Below are positions 15,102 to 24,193 of a stretch of DNA of 64,000 nucleotides, piece by piece; position 1 is the first letter of the stretch; each line of letters starts with the position of its first letter. This DNA is from JAPEKQ01 sp964516845. GTDB taxonomy: Bacteria; Joyebacterota; Joyebacteria; Joyebacterales; Joyebacteraceae. The translations under genes and the position numbers were made by a program. Location: NCBI GenBank assembly GCA_964516845.1, contig CAZEXP010000009.1:1-64000 (forward strand), in the 5' to 3' direction. A model generated the notes under the pieces. That model was not told where the DNA came from and ran no database searches. It saw only the letters and a program-made list of their open reading frames with translations.

Positions 15102-18100
15102 CTACTTCAGAAGCACCATCATCCGACGCTCGGAGAAGTCGCCGGTGCTCATGCGATAGAAGTAGACACCGCTGGCAACCGAACGCCCCGCCTCGTCACG
15201 CCCGTCCCAGACCACACTGTGCGTGCCCGGTCCCTCGGGACCGTTCACCAGCGTCCGGACGACGCGGCCGGCCATGTTGTAGACCTTGAGTGAGACATCG
15301 GCCTGCTCGGGCAGCGCGAAGGCGATGGTCGTCACCGGGTTGAACGGGTTCGGCGCGTTCTGGAGCAGCGCGAACTCGCGAGGCACGATCTCACCGGTGT
15401 CGTTGACGCCGGTGCTCGTGCTCGTCACGTTGACGTCATCGACGTACCACCCCTCCTCGGAGACGTAGCCGTCCGAGACGAAGCGGAAGCGCACGATCGC
15501 GGTCTCGCCCTCGTACGCGGAGAGATCGAACGTCTCCAGCTGCCAACCATGTGAACCCGACCAGCAGGGCGTACCCTCGGGCAGCGGGTTGGACGTGTTG
15601 TCGTTCTTCGAGTGGCTGTATCCGCCGACTGGAGCAAGGTTGGCCCATGAACCGCCGCCGTTCGTCGAGATCTCAACGAGAGCGCAGTCCCACGCCAGCG
15701 AGGAGGACTCCTCCTCCGCGGCCAGCCAGTCCCAGAACGTCAGCTCGCCCTCGGCGCCGATGCAGAACGACGGAGTGTAGAGCGCGCCGTCGTCCGACGT
15801 GCCGTACGTCGCCGGGCCGCTGCCACCGAACTTCCAGCTGTGACCGGACGTATGGTAGCGATAGGTCTCCACGTGCCACTCATCCGAGAATCCGGTGGTG
15901 ATGTTCGAGTGCGTCCAGTCATCACCGCTCCCCTCGAAGTCCTCGTCGATACCGCCGCCGACGCTGAGCGTGAAGTCCGTCGACGTCTCGTATCCGAGCG
16001 CCGTCGTGCAGTAGAGCGAGAGCACGACCTCGTATGGATCCGGCGAGGTCGGGAGAACGAGTACCGTGTAATCGGGCGTCACATCGGCGCTCCCGCCGGA
16101 ACCGATGAGCGACGCTGTCGCCGTGTCCTGGTTGATCTGCACGTACGGGTCGCTCGTCGTCAGCACGGCGGTCACGCCGGCAGCCGACTTCGTGCCGCCG
16201 TTGGCGAGCGTCACCGTGATCTCAACGATCTCGCCCGGCTCGGCGCAGCCATTGCCGTTGCCCATCGCGTCATCGACGACGATGTTGCCGACCGTGAGGG
16301 ACGGCGCGCCGACGACGATGCTGAAGCTGCTCACCCACGTACTGTCGCCATCCGTGGCCGTCAGCTCGAAGCTGACCGAGTGACCGTCCGGGCACGAACC
16401 GTCGATGCCGAAGTCGTAGTCCTCGAGACACGGCGAGACACCGCCCACGAGGATGTCGCCGTACTCCTCGTACGCATCGATCATCATCACATAGGGATCA
16501 ACGGTGCCGAGCGTGGCGGACACGCCGTAGGCCGGCTGGTTGCCGACGTTCTCGACGGATACGACCAGCTCGATCGTCTCCCCCGCATCGACCATCCCGT
16601 CGCCGTTGCCCGAGCTTCCGCCGGCGGTGTCGTCGTCCACCACGTGGCTGTCATAGGAGATATAGGGAGCGTCAGCGAGCGAGACCGTCGACGAGCCCTC
16701 GTGCGGGTAGTAGTCGTGCCTTGTGATCGTAACGCTCATCGCGCCCGCCGTCATCGGAGCGGGCGAAAGCGGGATCGAAACGAACCCGGAGGCGTTCGTG
16801 TAGTACGTCTCCGTCACGCCGTCGTCGGCCTTCGCGACGTGCACCAGCGCGTGATCCACCGCGCCGCCGCCCACACGGCTGACCGTCACGTCGAAGCTCG
16901 TCGAGCCGGCCGGGATGCTCCCGGCATACGAGGCGTCAAACGTCGCCGGCTCGCTGGTCCAGATGTCGACCGACGGATCACCCAGAATATTGTACATCTC
17001 GAAGTACCGGCGCGTGCTCCCGCCGCCGCTGTAGTGCGTGTAGAGGTGGTACATGGCCCTGTGGCTGATACCGCAGGCCCACGTGTAGTCCTCGCCGAAG
17101 AGCGCCTCGAACGTACCCTCCTCGAGAACGTCGTCCTCGTCCCAGTACGACGTCACCGACGAGCCCCAGTAGACCATCGTGCCCTTGTCCGTCGCGTTGA
17201 TCCACGTCTCGCCGAAGCAGGCTGAGCTGAACTGCCCCGTCAGGCACGAGTAGCTGTGAACGAGCGGCATCATGTCCGAGTTCGTCAGAGCGTTGACATT
17301 GGTCGCCGTGAACTGAGGGCCGTCCGCCCAGTACGTGACATCGCCGTGGCCGGAGTAGATGCCGATGCCGCGGCCGGCGTTGAACGCCGCGCTCACCTGA
17401 GCCGTCGTGGCGTTGTAGGTGTGCGAATACAGCTTCTGTGATGTGTACCCGGCGGGATCGAGATACGCGCTGATGACCGAGTTGTGCGTCCCCTCGGAGA
17501 CCGTGTAGTTGTCCTCGGAGGCCATGAAGACGGCATCTCTGATCCAACCGGTACCGCTCGTCAGATCGAACGTCTCGTACTCCACCGTCTTGTTGACGAG
17601 GTTGGTCACCTGCGCCGCCGACGTGCACGAGAACCGGCCGACCCAGATGTCCGGCTGCCAGTCGGAGCTTCCGTCCATCGTGACGTAATAGAGGTCGGTC
17701 GCCGGGCTGTTCGTCTGCGTGCCGGTCCAGTGGCTGATGTAGCCGGTGTCGCCCACGAGCAGCACGAACGTCGGCGGGACCGCCCACGTGTCGTACGCAT
17801 CCTCAATGTAGGCCTTGATGTTCTCCTTCGTGTTGCCGCCGGGGATGTCCGAGGTTGCCACGACCGTGACGTCGTAGCCCTTCTCAGCCTTCCAGTCGGC
17901 CAGCGGCTGGATGGCGCTTTCGAAGTTGTCGTGCGTGACGATCAGATAGCCGATGGGAAGCGGGATGTCGTAGCGTCCCTCGAATGCGGTGTGATTGATG
18001 AAGATGTCGCGCGCGAGCTTCCCGACGTACGGGTTGGCGTAGCGCTCCATCAGGGCGGCCGTCTGAAGCATGTCGCCACCCGCGAAGTTCACTTCAACGA

Positions 18101-18695
18101 CGATGCGCGTCGCGTACTCGATGGTGCCCTCGGCCGGATCGTAGCGGAGCGGACTCACCGAGAGCTCCGCGAAGTCCATGCCGCGCAGGGTCCCACCGCT
18201 CGCGAGATCCGCCCAGACGTGCTCCGAGGCGGATGAGCTGTAATACGAGGCGTCGAGTGCGAACGGCGCGTTCTCGAGCGCGCCCGGGATCTTCTCGACG
18301 GGCGCCTGAAGCGGCGCAATGCGGTGCTCGATACCCAGCTCGGCAAGCGTCACGGCGCGCGTCTCGAGCACCGTCACCGTAACATCGGCGCGGGCGCCCA
18401 CCGGAAGCTGCACGAGTTCACGCAGCACGGGAAGCGAGGCGCGACCGATCTCGGTCGACACGCCACATCCCGGAGCGCTGATGCTCGTGAACGTCCCGCC
18501 GCGGGTCCCGGCCGTCTCGGCCGTGAATCCGTGCAGCGAAAGCTCGAGCGTGAGCCCCGTCTGATCGGAGCGCAGGATGCGGGTCGTCGGCGCGGTCGCA
18601 ACGGAACCGTCCAGCGAGACCCAGTTGTCGGCGGCCGAAGCCATTCCGGCAACGAGCAAGAACGACAGGGCCAGAACAAGGAACGCATACCTCAT
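15102..18695 (-). CDS. Secreted C25 (gingipain-type) cysteine peptidase with FlgD-Ig sorting domain
   Basis: The 1197-residue protein begins with a signal peptide (about 1-21). A propeptide-like region (about 25-245) precedes a C25 peptidase domain (about 248-585) with the catalytic pair H450 (YSGHGDVTYW) and C484 (SYSCLTGQF). Repeated Ig/CARDB-like domains follow, each with a DDxxGxxxGxGxxxxGE-like acidic motif, then a jelly-roll-like region. The C-terminal FlgD-Ig-like module opens with NAPNPFNPVT and ends in RRMMVLLK. C-terminal modules of this kind direct export by type IX-like systems in the FCB group, so the enzyme is expected at the cell surface or outside. GGAGGGGGAG precedes the ATG, which lies 70 bp below a consensus promoter. 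Substrate specificity cannot be predicted. Confidence 0.9.
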   Translation of the reverse strand: MRYAFLVLALSFLLVAGMASAADNWVSLDGSVATAPTTRILRSDQTGLTLELSLHGFTAETAGTRGGTFTSISAPGCGVSTEIGRASLPVLRELVQLPVGARADVTVTVLETRAVTLAELGIEHRIAPLQAPVEKIPGALENAPFALDASYYSSSASEHVWADLASGGTLRGMDFAELSVSPLRYDPAEGTIEYATRIVVEVNFAGGDMLQTAALMERYANPYVGKLARDIFINHTAFEGRYDIPLPIGYLIVTHDNFESAIQPLADWKAEKGYDVTVVATSDIPGGNTKENIKAYIEDAYDTWAVPPTFVLLVGDTGYISHWTGTQTNSPATDLYYVTMDGSSDWQPDIWVGRFSCTSAAQVTNLVNKTVEYETFDLTSGTGWIRDAVFMASEDNYTVSEGTHNSVISAYLDPAGYTSQKLYSHTYNATTAQVSAAFNAGRGIGIYSGHGDVTYWADGPQFTATNVNALTNSDMMPLVHSYSCLTGQFSSACFGETWINATDKGTMVYWGSSVTSYWDEDDVLEEGTFEALFGEDYTWACGISHRAMYHLYTHYSGGGSTRRYFEMYNILGDPSVDIWTSEPATFDASYAGSIPAGSTSFDVTVSRVGGGAVDHALVHVAKADDGVTETYYTNASGFVSIPLSPAPMTAGAMSVTITRHDYYPHEGSSTVSLADAPYISYDSHVVDDDTAGGSSGNGDGMVDAGETIELVVSVENVGNQPAYGVSATLGTVDPYVMMIDAYEEYGDILVGGVSPCLEDYDFGIDGSCPDGHSVSFELTATDGDSTWVSSFSIVVGAPSLTVGNIVVDDAMGNGNGCAEPGEIVEITVTLANGGTKSAAGVTAVLTTSDPYVQINQDTATASLIGSGGSADVTPDYTVLVLPTSPDPYEVVLSLYCTTALGYETSTDFTLSVGGGIDEDFEGSGDDWTHSNITTGFSDEWHVETYRYHTSGHSWKFGGSGPATYGTSDDGALYTPSFCIGAEGELTFWDWLAAEEESSSLAWDCALVEISTNGGGSWANLAPVGGYSHSKNDNTSNPLPEGTPCWSGSHGWQLETFDLSAYEGETAIVRFRFVSDGYVSEEGWYVDDVNVTSTSTGVNDTGEIVPREFALLQNAPNPFNPVTTIAFALPEQADVSLKVYNMAGRVVRTLVNGPEGPGTHSVVWDGRDEAGRSVASGVYFYRMSTGDFSERRMMVLLK

Positions 18696-18764
18696 GGTCT
18701 CCCCCTCCAGGAAGGTGTTGCGGCGTTGTCACTCTGTCGTCGGCGTACACATCTCCAATTTCGG

Positions 18765-18793
18765 ATTATAACACATAACTACAAGCATATCAA
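18765..18793 (-). promoter_or_regulatory. Strong sigma70 promoter of the first C25 peptidase
   Basis: On the minus strand TTGATA (18793-18788), 17 bp, perfect TATAAT (18770-18765), with an extended TG one base before the -10. Predicted start near 18758, giving a leader of about 63 nt. Confidence 0.8.
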
Positions 18794-18832
18794 TGAGTTG
18801 CCTCGCGCCGGACCACGTCTCACACGAGAGTA

Positions 18833-18861
18833 TTGACGGCCACCGTTCCACATGCAAGTAT
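18833..18861 (+). promoter_or_regulatory. Possible promoter of the GAF/PAS protein
   Basis: TTGACG (18833-18838), 17 bp ending in TGC, then AAGTAT (18856-18861). The -35 and the extended TGC match other promoters here but the -10 is weak. A second -10-like GATAAT lies at 18956-18961 just before the ATG, without a -35. Confidence 0.35.
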
Positions 18862-18969
18862 GGTGGAAGAGACTCACCTCCAGTCACCTGGGTTCTCATC
18901 TCTCTGAGACCACCTGCAGCGAGATGGTTCGCCCGTGAAGGCGCAGACCATCGGTGATAATGGGCAATC

Positions 18970-20805
18970 ATGAACAACGACAGCAGAACCCGCGAAGAGC
19001 TACTGGCCGAGTTGGCCGAACTCAAAGAGCGACTCGAGCTCCTTGAGTCTCTCCCGCCTCCCGAGGCGAGTCGCTCGGTTCAGCTCGAGGATGATCTTCG
19101 CCTCGCAAGGACCCTGACCGAGGCTGCCGCCGACAATCTCGACACGCACGCGGTCGCCAGCATCCTCGCACGCGAGGTCCAGACCGCCTTCAATGCCCGA
19201 GGCGCGAGTCTCTACATCACCTCGCCTGACGGAACAGAGCTCCAGATGCAGAGCGTCGGTCTCAAGCCCGGCCTCTCGAGCGGCGTCGAACGCGCCCTCG
19301 GAACGAGGATCCCACTCGTCCGGATCCCGCGGACCGCCGCGAGCTTGTATTGGCGCGTCCTGGAGTCGCGGACGACACACGTCTACCGGCAGATGGACGA
19401 AATCGAGGCCGTGCTCCGGGAGTTTGGCGCAGCAACCCCGGACGGCCCCCCGAAGAGAGCTGCGGCAGAACGCACCTCGGTCGACCAGGTCATCAAACTC
19501 CTCGGCTACGAGTGCATCGTCCACGTGCCACTCATCGCACGCGGACGCGCTCTGGGACTCCTCGCGGTCTCCAGCGGCGACCAGTACCCGGAGGCCGACG
19601 TGGCGCGACTGACGTCGATAGGACACCAGGTAGCGAACCTCCTGGCGACATTCCAGGCGGAACAGGATTGGGCACGCGAGCGGGACCGGGCGGACGCGCT
19701 GATATCGACGGCCGCAGGGTTTCTGCTCGTTCTCGACACGAATGGCCGCGTCCAGGCGATCAGCAATGACGGATGCGAGATCCTCGGACTCCCGGAGCGC
19801 AGCATCATTGGGCGCGACTGGGCGGAGTCGTTCGTTCCGGAGCGGGTCCGACAGAGCGCTGTCGCGAGGATATCCGCGATTCTCGATGGAGGGCCGGATG
19901 AGATCTTCGACGGCCATGCCCTCACGGCACGAGGAGACGAGCGCGTCGTCCGCTGGCGAACGACCGGGGTCCGCGGCTCCGGCGGGAAGGTGACATCGCT
20001 CCTGGCGACCGGCATCGATCTGACGCGCGTCATGCAGAGCGAGCAGCGGGAAGCGCACGCGAGGCGTCGCTTCCGAGCACTTCTCGAGAACTCGACCGAT
20101 CTCACCGTTGTGCTTGATGCCGACGGCATCTTTACGTACGTCAGCCCGTCGGCCTCCGAGGTGCTCGGATTCACCCCGTCCGAGATGATGGGCACGCAGG
20201 CCGGCACCTATGTACACCCGGACGATGTCATGGAATTCAGCGATGCACTCGCTGACGCAGCTTCGCAACCGGGCGTCTCGCGGAGCAACGGAATGCGGGT
20301 GAGAGCTAAGGACGGATCATGGAAGGTGCTCGAAGGACGTGCGAGTCAGCAGATGGACAACCCGCACATCAAGGGCCTCATCCTCAATCTTCGCGATGTG
20401 ACCCACCGCGAGCGCATGGAGGGTTCGATCGAGAACTCGGCCGCCCGCTTCCGCGCGCTCATCGAGAACTCGCGGGAGCTCATGATGGTCCTGAGTCCCG
20501 AACTCGGGGTCCGCTACGCCAGTCCGGCCTGCTCGCGCGATCTCGGCTATACGACAGGAGCGCTTCAAGGAGTGAGCTTCGAGGAACTCGTCCACGGCGA
20601 AGACCTCAACCGGGGGCTGTTCCAGCGCTCGGATGAGCGTGGCGGCGCACCGATCGAGGCTCGGATGCGACTTCGGACGAACGATCGCCGATGGGTACGG
20701 TACGATGTGACCATCACCGAACTGCTGGAGCACCCTGCTGTCCAGGGATTCATCATCAACGCCACGACGTGCGAGCCCGACGTGGAGGAACCAGGATCAG
20801 CCTAG
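18970..20805 (+). CDS. GAF/PAS multi-sensor protein without an output domain
   Basis: The 611-residue protein has an N-terminal coiled coil (about 6-28), a GAF domain (about 50-230) and three PAS domains (about 238-355, 362-480 and 486-605), then stops after a short acidic tail. There is no histidine kinase, GGDEF, EAL, phosphatase or helix-turn-helix motif, and no transmembrane segment. It could be a soluble sensory adaptor for the hybrid kinase at 10.9-14.9 kb, whose PAS modules it resembles (inference), or a kinase that has lost its catalytic end. The ATG lacks a clear Shine-Dalgarno sequence. The last 9 bp overlap the end of the convergent radical SAM gene. Confidence 0.88.
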   Translation: MNNDSRTREELLAELAELKERLELLESLPPPEASRSVQLEDDLRLARTLTEAAADNLDTHAVASILAREVQTAFNARGASLYITSPDGTELQMQSVGLKPGLSSGVERALGTRIPLVRIPRTAASLYWRVLESRTTHVYRQMDEIEAVLREFGAATPDGPPKRAAAERTSVDQVIKLLGYECIVHVPLIARGRALGLLAVSSGDQYPEADVARLTSIGHQVANLLATFQAEQDWARERDRADALISTAAGFLLVLDTNGRVQAISNDGCEILGLPERSIIGRDWAESFVPERVRQSAVARISAILDGGPDEIFDGHALTARGDERVVRWRTTGVRGSGGKVTSLLATGIDLTRVMQSEQREAHARRRFRALLENSTDLTVVLDADGIFTYVSPSASEVLGFTPSEMMGTQAGTYVHPDDVMEFSDALADAASQPGVSRSNGMRVRAKDGSWKVLEGRASQQMDNPHIKGLILNLRDVTHRERMEGSIENSAARFRALIENSRELMMVLSPELGVRYASPACSRDLGYTTGALQGVSFEELVHGEDLNRGLFQRSDERGGAPIEARMRLRTNDRRWVRYDVTITELLEHPAVQGFIINATTCEPDVEEPGSA

Positions 20806-22515
20806 ATCGTAGGCGCGACGCAGCACTTCCCTACCCCTCCCCACGTCCACCACCTCCCACGGAAAGACCTCTCCCGCGTCGCGCTCGCGGTGCACGAGCA
20901 TCGTCAGGTCAACACCGGCTCTGCCCGCGGCCGCTTTCCACGGAACGTCCTCGAGCGCCACGAGACGGATCACCTCCGCAAGCTCCTCTCCGCCCCGCGC
21001 CAGCGCCGCTTCCCGCACCGCCTCTCGCGGACCCGCGCTCGTTGCCTGGACACCGAAGCCCGCCAGAAGCCTCCGGGTCTCGGATATCGCCCGGCGATGG
21101 TCCCGCTCCGGCGCCATGGCCGCCCACTGGAGCGGCGTCCTGGGCTTCGGGACGAACGGCGAGAGGCTCACCGAGAGCCGCGCCCCGTACGGGTGCACGG
21201 CCCCCTGGACGCGCTCGCAAAGCCGCGCGATGGCGACTGCCTCATCCTGTCCGCCTCCCGGAAGTCCGGTCATGAAATACGCGCGGACCTTCCTGATACC
21301 GTGCGACGCCAGTCGTCCGGCGACCTCGATGACGACGTCGTCCGTCACGGACTTCCCGATCGACCGTCTCAGGTCCTCCGAACCGGCCTCGGGCGCGATC
21401 GTCGCCGTCCGCACGCCACACGCCGCGAGCAATCCAGCGACCTTCGGCGTGACGGCCTCCATGCGGAGCGACGAGATGTTGAGCTCCACATCGAGCGCTC
21501 GCATCGCCTCGAGGATTTCCACAATGTCGGGATGGTCGCCGAGCGCCGCGCTCACCAGACCGATGCGCCGCGTCACCTCGAGTCCTCGCATCACCGACGC
21601 AACGACCTCGTCGGCCGGCCGGAACCTCACCGGGCGATGGATCTCTCCCGCCGCGCAGAAGCGACACCCCCGCGCGCAGCCCCGCGAGATCTCCGTCAGG
21701 AACATGTTCTTGAAATAGGCGTCCGGCGAGACGCTCAGGCTCTCGGCCCAGCGGCCCGCCCATGGCGCCGGAGAGACCGGCGCTGATGACGGCAGCGAAG
21801 GAACGTAGACCCCGGGCAGTCCGGCCAGGGTCTCGAGGATCTCGCGTCTCCTCCCGCCCCCTGCTTCGCTCCCGTCTCCACTCCCCCTCGCAACGGTCTC
21901 GACGAAGGGCGCTATCAGCGCATCCGCATCCCCGATCAGGAAGGCATCGACGAACGGCGCGATCGGCGCCGGATTGAGATGCGCGCAGACACCGCCGACG
22001 ACAACGAGCGGACTCCCCTCATCCCGCTCACGCGCCATGGGCGCCAGGCCACCGGCTGCGAGCATCCGGACGAGGTTGAAGTAGTCTCCCTCGAAGCTCA
22101 CCGAGAACGCCACGATGTCGAACTCCGAGAGAGGGCGGCCGGTTTCGAGCGAACGCCCCACCTCCTCCGGGAAGCGGTCCTCCACGGGTGACTCCGGAGC
22201 AACACCCGCGAACCCGTCGCACTCGACCTTCGCCGACGCATGGGGCCAGAACGCGCGCTCACAGCTGACGCCGGGCGCGTCGCGAAACGCGCGCAGCGCG
22301 GCGTGCACGCCGAGGTTGCTCATGCCGATGGAGTACCTCTCGGGATACGCCAGCACGACGGAGAGTTCCCGACCCTCGCGGTCGGTCACGAGCCGCGTTC
22401 CGGCGCGTGCGGGCTGCGCCCCGGCATCGCAGAACACCCGCTCATGCGAACGCAGCCACCGCTCCCGTTCGGGGAACGATGGCTGCGCCTTGTCGCTGGG
22501 ATGGCGACGGGTCAC
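20797..22515 (-). CDS. B12-binding-like radical SAM protein (TIGR03960-type)
   Basis: The 572-residue protein carries the radical SAM cluster motif C280-x3-C284-x2-C287 (SRGCARGCRFC). Before it lies an N-terminal domain resembling a cobalamin-binding fold (VVLAYPERYSIGMSNLG, then GRPLSEFDIVAFSVSFEGDY in residues 127-146) but without an obvious DxHxxG cobalamin ligand. This matches the uncharacterised TIGR03960 family, in which a DUF2344 partner often follows; none is present here. GTG 22515 overlaps the upstream TPR stop by 4 bp (GTGA), so it is translationally coupled to the TPR gene and forms the last gene of the dcw cluster. The reaction and substrate are unknown. Its 3' end overlaps the convergent GAF/PAS gene by 9 bp. 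Confidence 0.85.
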   Translation of the reverse strand: MTRRHPSDKAQPSFPERERWLRSHERVFCDAGAQPARAGTRLVTDREGRELSVVLAYPERYSIGMSNLGVHAALRAFRDAPGVSCERAFWPHASAKVECDGFAGVAPESPVEDRFPEEVGRSLETGRPLSEFDIVAFSVSFEGDYFNLVRMLAAGGLAPMARERDEGSPLVVVGGVCAHLNPAPIAPFVDAFLIGDADALIAPFVETVARGSGDGSEAGGGRRREILETLAGLPGVYVPSLPSSAPVSPAPWAGRWAESLSVSPDAYFKNMFLTEISRGCARGCRFCAAGEIHRPVRFRPADEVVASVMRGLEVTRRIGLVSAALGDHPDIVEILEAMRALDVELNISSLRMEAVTPKVAGLLAACGVRTATIAPEAGSEDLRRSIGKSVTDDVVIEVAGRLASHGIRKVRAYFMTGLPGGGQDEAVAIARLCERVQGAVHPYGARLSVSLSPFVPKPRTPLQWAAMAPERDHRRAISETRRLLAGFGVQATSAGPREAVREAALARGGEELAEVIRLVALEDVPWKAAAGRAGVDLTMLVHRERDAGEVFPWEVVDVGRGREVLRRAYDLG

Positions 22516-24173
22516 GCTCGGACGTTCCTGAGCTCACGGCGTGTCGGTGTCCAGCTGGAGAGCTGCGCTCTCGCGATCGGATTACGCGCGTCGATCTCGA
22601 GCACCTGTCGGAACTGCTCGTCGGCCTCCGTGCTGCGATCGACCCTCCGATAGGTCAGACCGAGTGTCAACCGCGCCTCCACGTAGTCCGCGTTGATCTC
22701 GACGGCGCGCTCCAGCTCCGCTATGGCCTCCGCGTACCGCTCTCCCACGATGAGCCGGTCGGCGAGTTCGCGATGCAGATCGGCATAGCCCGGCCTGAGC
22801 GTCAGCGCCTTCGCGAGGTGTTCGATCGCCTCATCCTCTCTGCCGAGATGCGCCAGCACGCGCCCGATGGCGACGTGCGCCTCGGCGTACTCCTCGTTGA
22901 TCGACAGCGCCCTTGACAGCGCCTCCTCGGCTTCCGCGTAGCGCTCGCGCGCGAGGAAGGCGACGCCGAGACCACAGTGGAGATCCGCGTACTCCGGGTT
23001 CTTGATGATGGCCGCCCGGTACCGGTCGATGGCCGCATCGTAGTCCCCGCTCTCGAGCAGCACCTCAGCCGGGATACCCGGCATGCTGCTCCAGAATGAG
23101 ACATCCTCGAAGGCGACCTTGAACGCGCCGATGGCTTCATCCGTGTCCCCGGCGGCGAGATCGTTCATCCCGAGATAGTAGTGCGCGAGCGGGTACGACG
23201 GACAGGCCTTGACGACCGTCTCGAGTTCCGCGCGTGACTCGTCCATCATCCCACGCTTGAAGTAGGCGATGCCGAGATAGCACCGCAGATCCCAGTAGTC
23301 CGCCCGATGCCCGACGCCTCGCTTGAGGGTTTCGCACGCCTCCTTGTAGCGTCCGACCTTGAGCAGATAGACGCCACGGAAGAACAGCGCGTCGACGTAC
23401 TTCGGGTTGATCTCAAGCGCGCGATCGAGCTCGGAGATGGCCTCGTCGAAGCGCTCCATCTCACCGTACGCTATGGCAAGGCGGCATCGGATGTCCGGGT
23501 ACTTCGGCTTGATGCGAACGGCCTCCTCGAAGCTCGCGACCGCCTCATCGGCGTTGCCGGAGTTGTACGCGGACACGGCGGCATTGAGGAGATCCTTGAA
23601 CTCCTCCTTGCCCACGGCCGCGCCCCGGAGTTCGTCGTACGGGTACCTGAGATACTGCTGGCACGCCTCCGCCAGATGCGGGGTCTCCGGAACCGGGATG
23701 TCGAGACCAAGCTTCGTCGCCCGCTCGAACGCTCGACAGGCATCATCCGTTCGCCCCGCTTGTGAGAGCACGATCGCGAGATAGCAGTACGCCTCCATGT
23801 AGTCCGGGTTGATCTCGATAGCCCGCTCGAGCGAGGTCGTGGCTTCGTCGTGCCGGCCCTGCTTCTCGTAGATCACGCCCAGGTGATAGTGAAGGTCGGG
23901 GTAGCGCTCGTTCTCCTCGATCGCTCTCTTGAACTGTGCTTCGGCCGCAGGCAGATCACCACGCCTGTAGAACGCGAATCCGAGGTGCGCGTGCGTCTCG
24001 GCCGCGTAGAACAGCCCCAGCTGATAGTAGGGGTCCGACGGGGTCCTCGACTCCGCGATCGCCGACTCGAATTCCACGACCGCCTTGTCGTACTCGCCCC
24101 GGTTGTAGTGCTCGATCCCCCTGTTGTAGTGATCGCTCTCACCAAGACCGAACAGTTTCGTGAAGAGCGACAT
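22512..24173 (-). CDS. Large TPR-repeat protein downstream of ftsZ
   Basis: The 553-residue protein is almost entirely tetratricopeptide repeats, about thirteen units such as HYNRGIEHYNRGEYDKAV and DLHYHLGVIYEKQGRHDEA, arranged in two blocks separated by a less regular stretch (about 165-205). There is no signal peptide, transmembrane helix or catalytic motif, so it is probably a cytoplasmic scaffold. AAGGAGGAGCCC precedes the ATG. It starts 20 bp after the ftsZ stop and overlaps the radical SAM gene by 4 bp, which makes it part of the dcw transcript. A role in organising division or in presenting substrates to the radical SAM enzyme is possible but is inference from position only. Confidence 0.9.
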   Translation of the reverse strand: MSLFTKLFGLGESDHYNRGIEHYNRGEYDKAVVEFESAIAESRTPSDPYYQLGLFYAAETHAHLGFAFYRRGDLPAAEAQFKRAIEENERYPDLHYHLGVIYEKQGRHDEATTSLERAIEINPDYMEAYCYLAIVLSQAGRTDDACRAFERATKLGLDIPVPETPHLAEACQQYLRYPYDELRGAAVGKEEFKDLLNAAVSAYNSGNADEAVASFEEAVRIKPKYPDIRCRLAIAYGEMERFDEAISELDRALEINPKYVDALFFRGVYLLKVGRYKEACETLKRGVGHRADYWDLRCYLGIAYFKRGMMDESRAELETVVKACPSYPLAHYYLGMNDLAAGDTDEAIGAFKVAFEDVSFWSSMPGIPAEVLLESGDYDAAIDRYRAAIIKNPEYADLHCGLGVAFLARERYAEAEEALSRALSINEEYAEAHVAIGRVLAHLGREDEAIEHLAKALTLRPGYADLHRELADRLIVGERYAEAIAELERAVEINADYVEARLTLGLTYRRVDRSTEADEQFRQVLEIDARNPIARAQLSSWTPTRRELRNVRA

Positions 24174-24193
24174 GGGCTCCTCCTTCTAGGATG

